The position numbers and the translations under genes are program-made. A stretch of 64,000 nucleotides of DNA, taken from contig NC_134112.1 of the NCBI RefSeq assembly GCF_040939455.1, forward strand, positions 65,985,001-66,049,000, read 5' to 3'. Every line of letters begins with the position of its first letter. The first letter of the stretch is position 1. Of the stretch, positions 60,758 to 64,000 are shown piece by piece. This DNA comes from Microcebus murinus (Eukaryota > Chordata > Mammalia > Primates > Cheirogaleidae). The notes under the pieces are model-generated. The model did no database searches and was not told where the DNA came from. It saw only the letters and a list, made by a program, of their open reading frames with translations.

Positions 60758-61290
60758 TGTGGTAGGAGGAATTCTGAGAAAGCTCACATGATACCCACCC
60801 ACTGAATATAGCCCCCCTCCTCTGAATTATAGGTGGAACCTGTGACTTATTCTAACCAACAATATGGGAATGGTGATGGGATGCCATTCTCAGGATTACA
60901 TTACGCTACATTATAGAAGAGTGTCTTAGCAAGCCCTGTGGTAAGCTGCCTACAGAAAGAGCCACAGAGTAGGCACCTGAGAACAACCTCAAGGACCTGA
61001 TGGTGGCCAGACTGTAAGAAGCCAGGGCCCTCAGTTACACAGTCACAAAGAGAGGAAGTCTGTCAATAACCTGAATGAGCTTGGAAGTGAGTATTTCCCT
61101 CATTGCCCTGGTCCAGCACCCAGGTAACAACACAGCCCAGCCAACATTTTGAGTACAGCCTGTGAGACCATGAGCAGAGAACCCAAGTTAGCTGTGATTC
61201 CTGACCCACAGAACTGTGAGTCAATAAATATGGCTTGTTTTAAACCACTAAATTTGTGGTAATTTGTTAAGTATCAAAAAAAGCTAACAA
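60758..61290 (+). mobile_element. ERVL-MaLR (MLT1-like) solo LTR
   Basis: 'tgtggtaggaggaattctga', 'caataacctgaatgagcttg', 'cagcctgtgagaccatgagc', 'agagaacccaagttagctgt' and 'aaaccactaaatttgtggta' are MLT1 landmarks spanning a nearly complete ~530-bp LTR. No internal sequence. Confidence 0.9.
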
Positions 61291-62364
61291 ACGCAAGCCT
61301 CCCTGCTGACCTGGGACCCATGGCTCCACTGTCAGTCTTGTCACTGTTCTCTTAATTGAAGACTTCTGAATCCTGAGAGTGCTAGCCCACAGCTCTGAAG
61401 CTTCAGCTTTGGTCACCTTTCTTTCTAAGGACCACTACTTCTCTCCTCCCAGGATGCACACACACCCTGCAGTCCTGCATTCTGCCTTCTAGAAATTACC
61501 TTGCTTTGGTCAGTCCTATTTTCCCAAGTAGGCCCTAACTACTGCAATCCCAGTAGTCCTTACAAAGATTGGCTCAAAGACTCTTTGACCAGTATTCAGA
61601 CATCACCCATGGACAGGTCTTCCTGCCAGTAACCACCTGTCAGCCTGGATTTCAAGAAATATTTTCCCAATACTCTCGCATGTCCAATGCCTGGCATCAC
61701 CATCTCTGAGGATACCTTGTACCTTACCATAAACCCTCCAGTGTTGATAGGTTTACCTAAAGTCTAACTTGAGATTGGATATATGACATTCTTACCTCGT
61801 CATTTGTTTCAACTTTTCCTTCCTTCTACATCCAAAAAAATAAAACAAAACCCTATTCATTAATTCTAAGAAATCAAAGCAAATTCAGTATTAAAAGTTT
61901 ATTTATTATAGGCACTCCTGTGTATTATTATAGTATGTATAGTTGAATTTTTTGTTATGTTCAATTTGGAGGAAACTGGAATGGATTTTAACAGCAAATG
62001 AATATTTGCAGTATATTTATATCCATTTTATAGTCTTGCAACAGTTTTTTAGAACAGATATAAATTATCTTTTAACAGATCTAAATTGTTATGAAGGATT
62101 ATAGTTAGGAAATCTGCTTTGTTTTATGACATACTGTATGTCACACTTCTGATACACTTGAGGCCATCTTAAACAGGACTGAAATGACCATTTATTACAA
62201 AATTCATATAGGAAAAATTATCTACTTTAACCTATCATACCCTAGTTTTATAAATGAATCGCAGTAAAAATTGAATATTTCCTATATTGTAGTATATAAT
62301 GTAGTATATATTATGACATTTACTGTCCCCAACATGAGGTTACTATTATTTTCAACAATAATAA
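61291..62364. other. Unique sequence, nothing recognised
   Basis: No gene or repeat is recognised. Confidence 0.5.
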
Positions 62365-62590
62365 CAGTTATTAATTATTTAGTACTTACTAAGTGCCAGG
62401 TATTATTTTAAATGTTTTGTATACATTATCTCATTAAACCTGGGCAAACATAATGACAAAGGAATTATCAATTTCATTTTATAGATGAGGAACTAGAAGA
62501 TTAAAGACACTGTACAAAGTTTAAAAGATCACAAAATTGCTAACCAGGATTTAAATTCAGGCTTTTCTAACACCACATTTCATACCATAT
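62365..62590 (-). mobile_element. MIR SINE, antisense, nearly full length
   Basis: 'cttactaagtgccaggtatt', 'tacattatctcattaaacct', 'tttatagatgaggaactaga' and 'gctaaccaggatttaaattc' trace the complement of a MIR from tail to head. Confidence 0.85.
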
Positions 62591-62929
62591 TATAATGTAC
62601 TAGGTCTAATTTGGTTTCTGTATTTGTACAGTCAAAAATCTGTGTTGCTAAATGATTTCTAGAATTTTATTAAAAGGCAACAAATGTGACTAATTTAACA
62701 TACAAATTTGGATTTTATTTTGGATCATATATTATTTGGCTTTAATACCCACACAGGTGATTCAGCAATTATTTATGAATAAAAAGAAAAGTTAAATACA
62801 AAATAGACAATACTTTCAGAAAAATGGCTAAAGCTAATCATTAATATTAAGATCTAAGTTAATAGGATTATATCGTGATCCAAATCATAAATAATTGACA
62901 TCTTAACAATATTAAGCCTTATTATCTCA
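62591..62929. other. AT-rich sequence, nothing recognised
   Basis: No gene or repeat is recognised. It may be the eroded margin of the L1 to its right. Confidence 0.4.
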
Positions 62930-63850
62930 GACTTTAGTATATTTTTCTATTTATTTAGGTCTTCTTTAATTTCTTTCAACAATATTTTATAGTTCTCAGA
63001 GTATGCTATATACATCTTAAATTTATTCTGAATATTTCAAGGTTTTGATGCTATTAGAAATAATATTGTTTAAAATTTTTAATTTCTAAATATTTATTGC
63101 TGGTATACAGAAACATAACTTTTATGGTATATTAACCTTTTATTCTTCACCCTTACTAAATTCATGTATTAGTTCTAATAATGATTCTGTATATTTCTTA
63201 GTATTTTCTACATATATAGTCATGTCTTCAAAACTTATTGTTTTCACTTCTTAATCTATATGCCTCTAATTTTCTTTTCTTGCCATATTACACTGTCTAA
63301 GACCTCCAGGACAACACTAAATAAAAGTAATGGAATTAAATAGCTTTACCTTATTTTTTATTTCAGAGAGAAATAATTTATGATGCATTAAATTATGAAA
63401 TTCTTATGATTTTTGAAAGCATTATGATTAACTATAATGTTGCTGTGGGTTTTTATAGATACCTTTTACCAGAATGAGAAAGTTTCCTTATATTTCTACT
63501 TTCCTCAGAATTTTTATTAGGAATGAACATCACATTTTATCAAATGTTTTTTCTGTACCAGTTGAAATGATCATATGAGTTTTCTCCTTTATTATGTTAA
63601 TATGACAGTATACACTGACTTTTGAAAGTTAAACATCCTTACATTCCTGGGATAATCTCCACTCGGTGTTGATACATTATCCTTTCTTACATATATTGTT
63701 GTATTCAATCTGCTAATATTTTATAACAATTTTAGTCTCTATGTTCATTGGAATATTGGCATGTAGTTTTCTTTCCTTGTAATATTTTTGTCTACTTTTA
63801 ATATCAAGTAATCCTTGTTTTATCAAATGAGTTAGGAAGTGTTCCATCAT
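62930..63850 (-). pseudogene. Ancient L1 ORF2 fragment, antisense
   Basis: The plus strand matches the complement of the L1 reverse-transcriptase region: 'tttcctcagaatttttatta', 'tatgagttttctcctttatt' + 'atgttaatatgacagtatac', 'catccttacattcctgggat', 'gttgtattcaatctgctaat' and 'ggaatattggcatgtagttt'. No open frame over 60 codons survives. The element may continue toward the left. Confidence 0.75.
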
Positions 63851-64000
63851 TTATGATTCACTTCCCCACACACCCATCTGGGAAGAGATAATTCCCTTCT
63901 TAGGTATTCCCAAACTTCAATGTGTAACTTATTCATATTTTAAAATAGATCAATATACAAAATTAGTCTGCCTTGTAGAAATGATGTTTTAGAAATATGA
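63851..64000. other. Window edge, nothing recognised
   Basis: No feature is seen before the window ends. Confidence 0.5.

Overview
This is a stretch of primate nuclear DNA, almost certainly from a Malagasy lemur (strepsirrhine). The two best-preserved dimeric Alus (4585-4916 and 13269-13601) carry the lemur-type right arm ('gtgagctaggctgacgcca', 'actcactctagcctggg') and an A/T-rich linker containing 'aaattaattg'. The LINE-1 tails at 28.6, 32.4 and 40.9 kb end in the 'tttgtacccc/tccataatat' form that I associate with lemur L1. Species cannot be fixed from the sequence alone. No complete protein-coding gene, rRNA or tRNA gene can be supported. The window reads as intergenic or intronic sequence, moderately AT-rich, built from transposable-element copies of many ages with unique DNA between them.

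Layout. 0-10 kb: a hAT MITE, an antisense L1 tail carrying a TA microsatellite, an Alu monomer, a lemur Alu, an ERVL-class LTR, L2, an inverted MIR pair, a Tigger fragment and a possible LTR. 10-21.5 kb: AT-rich unique DNA with MIR, a second lemur Alu, HAL1/L1 ORF1-derived fragments, an MLT1-like LTR, two Alu monomers and L2. 21.5-28.6 kb: a nearly full-length but dead L1 on the plus strand, with 5' UTR, ORF1 and ORF2 relics and a G-rich 3' UTR. 30.66-32.45 kb: an internally deleted, composite L1-derived element in which a long 5' region with about two 255-bp tandem units is joined directly to the last ~450 bp of an L1. 33.9-42.3 kb: an old L1M 3' end interrupted by an MLT1 LTR, further LTRs, a young L1 tail with target-site duplication (TSD), an antisense Alu and a hAT MITE. 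42.3-51 kb: mostly unique DNA with a few L2/MIR/LTR relics; on the minus strand at 45.47-45.84 kb lies the only sequence that looks like a possible real terminal exon (a 42-codon membrane-segment ORF with splice acceptor and AATAAA). 51-64 kb: L2, MER5A-like, L1M, ERV1 and MLT1 LTRs, MIR, and an antisense L1 ORF2 relic at the end.

No genes work together here; the story is one of layered retrotransposition. The items most worth following up are the composite L1 element at 30.66-32.45 kb and the candidate small membrane-protein exon near 45.7 kb. All family names are from memory of consensus sequences, not from a database search.
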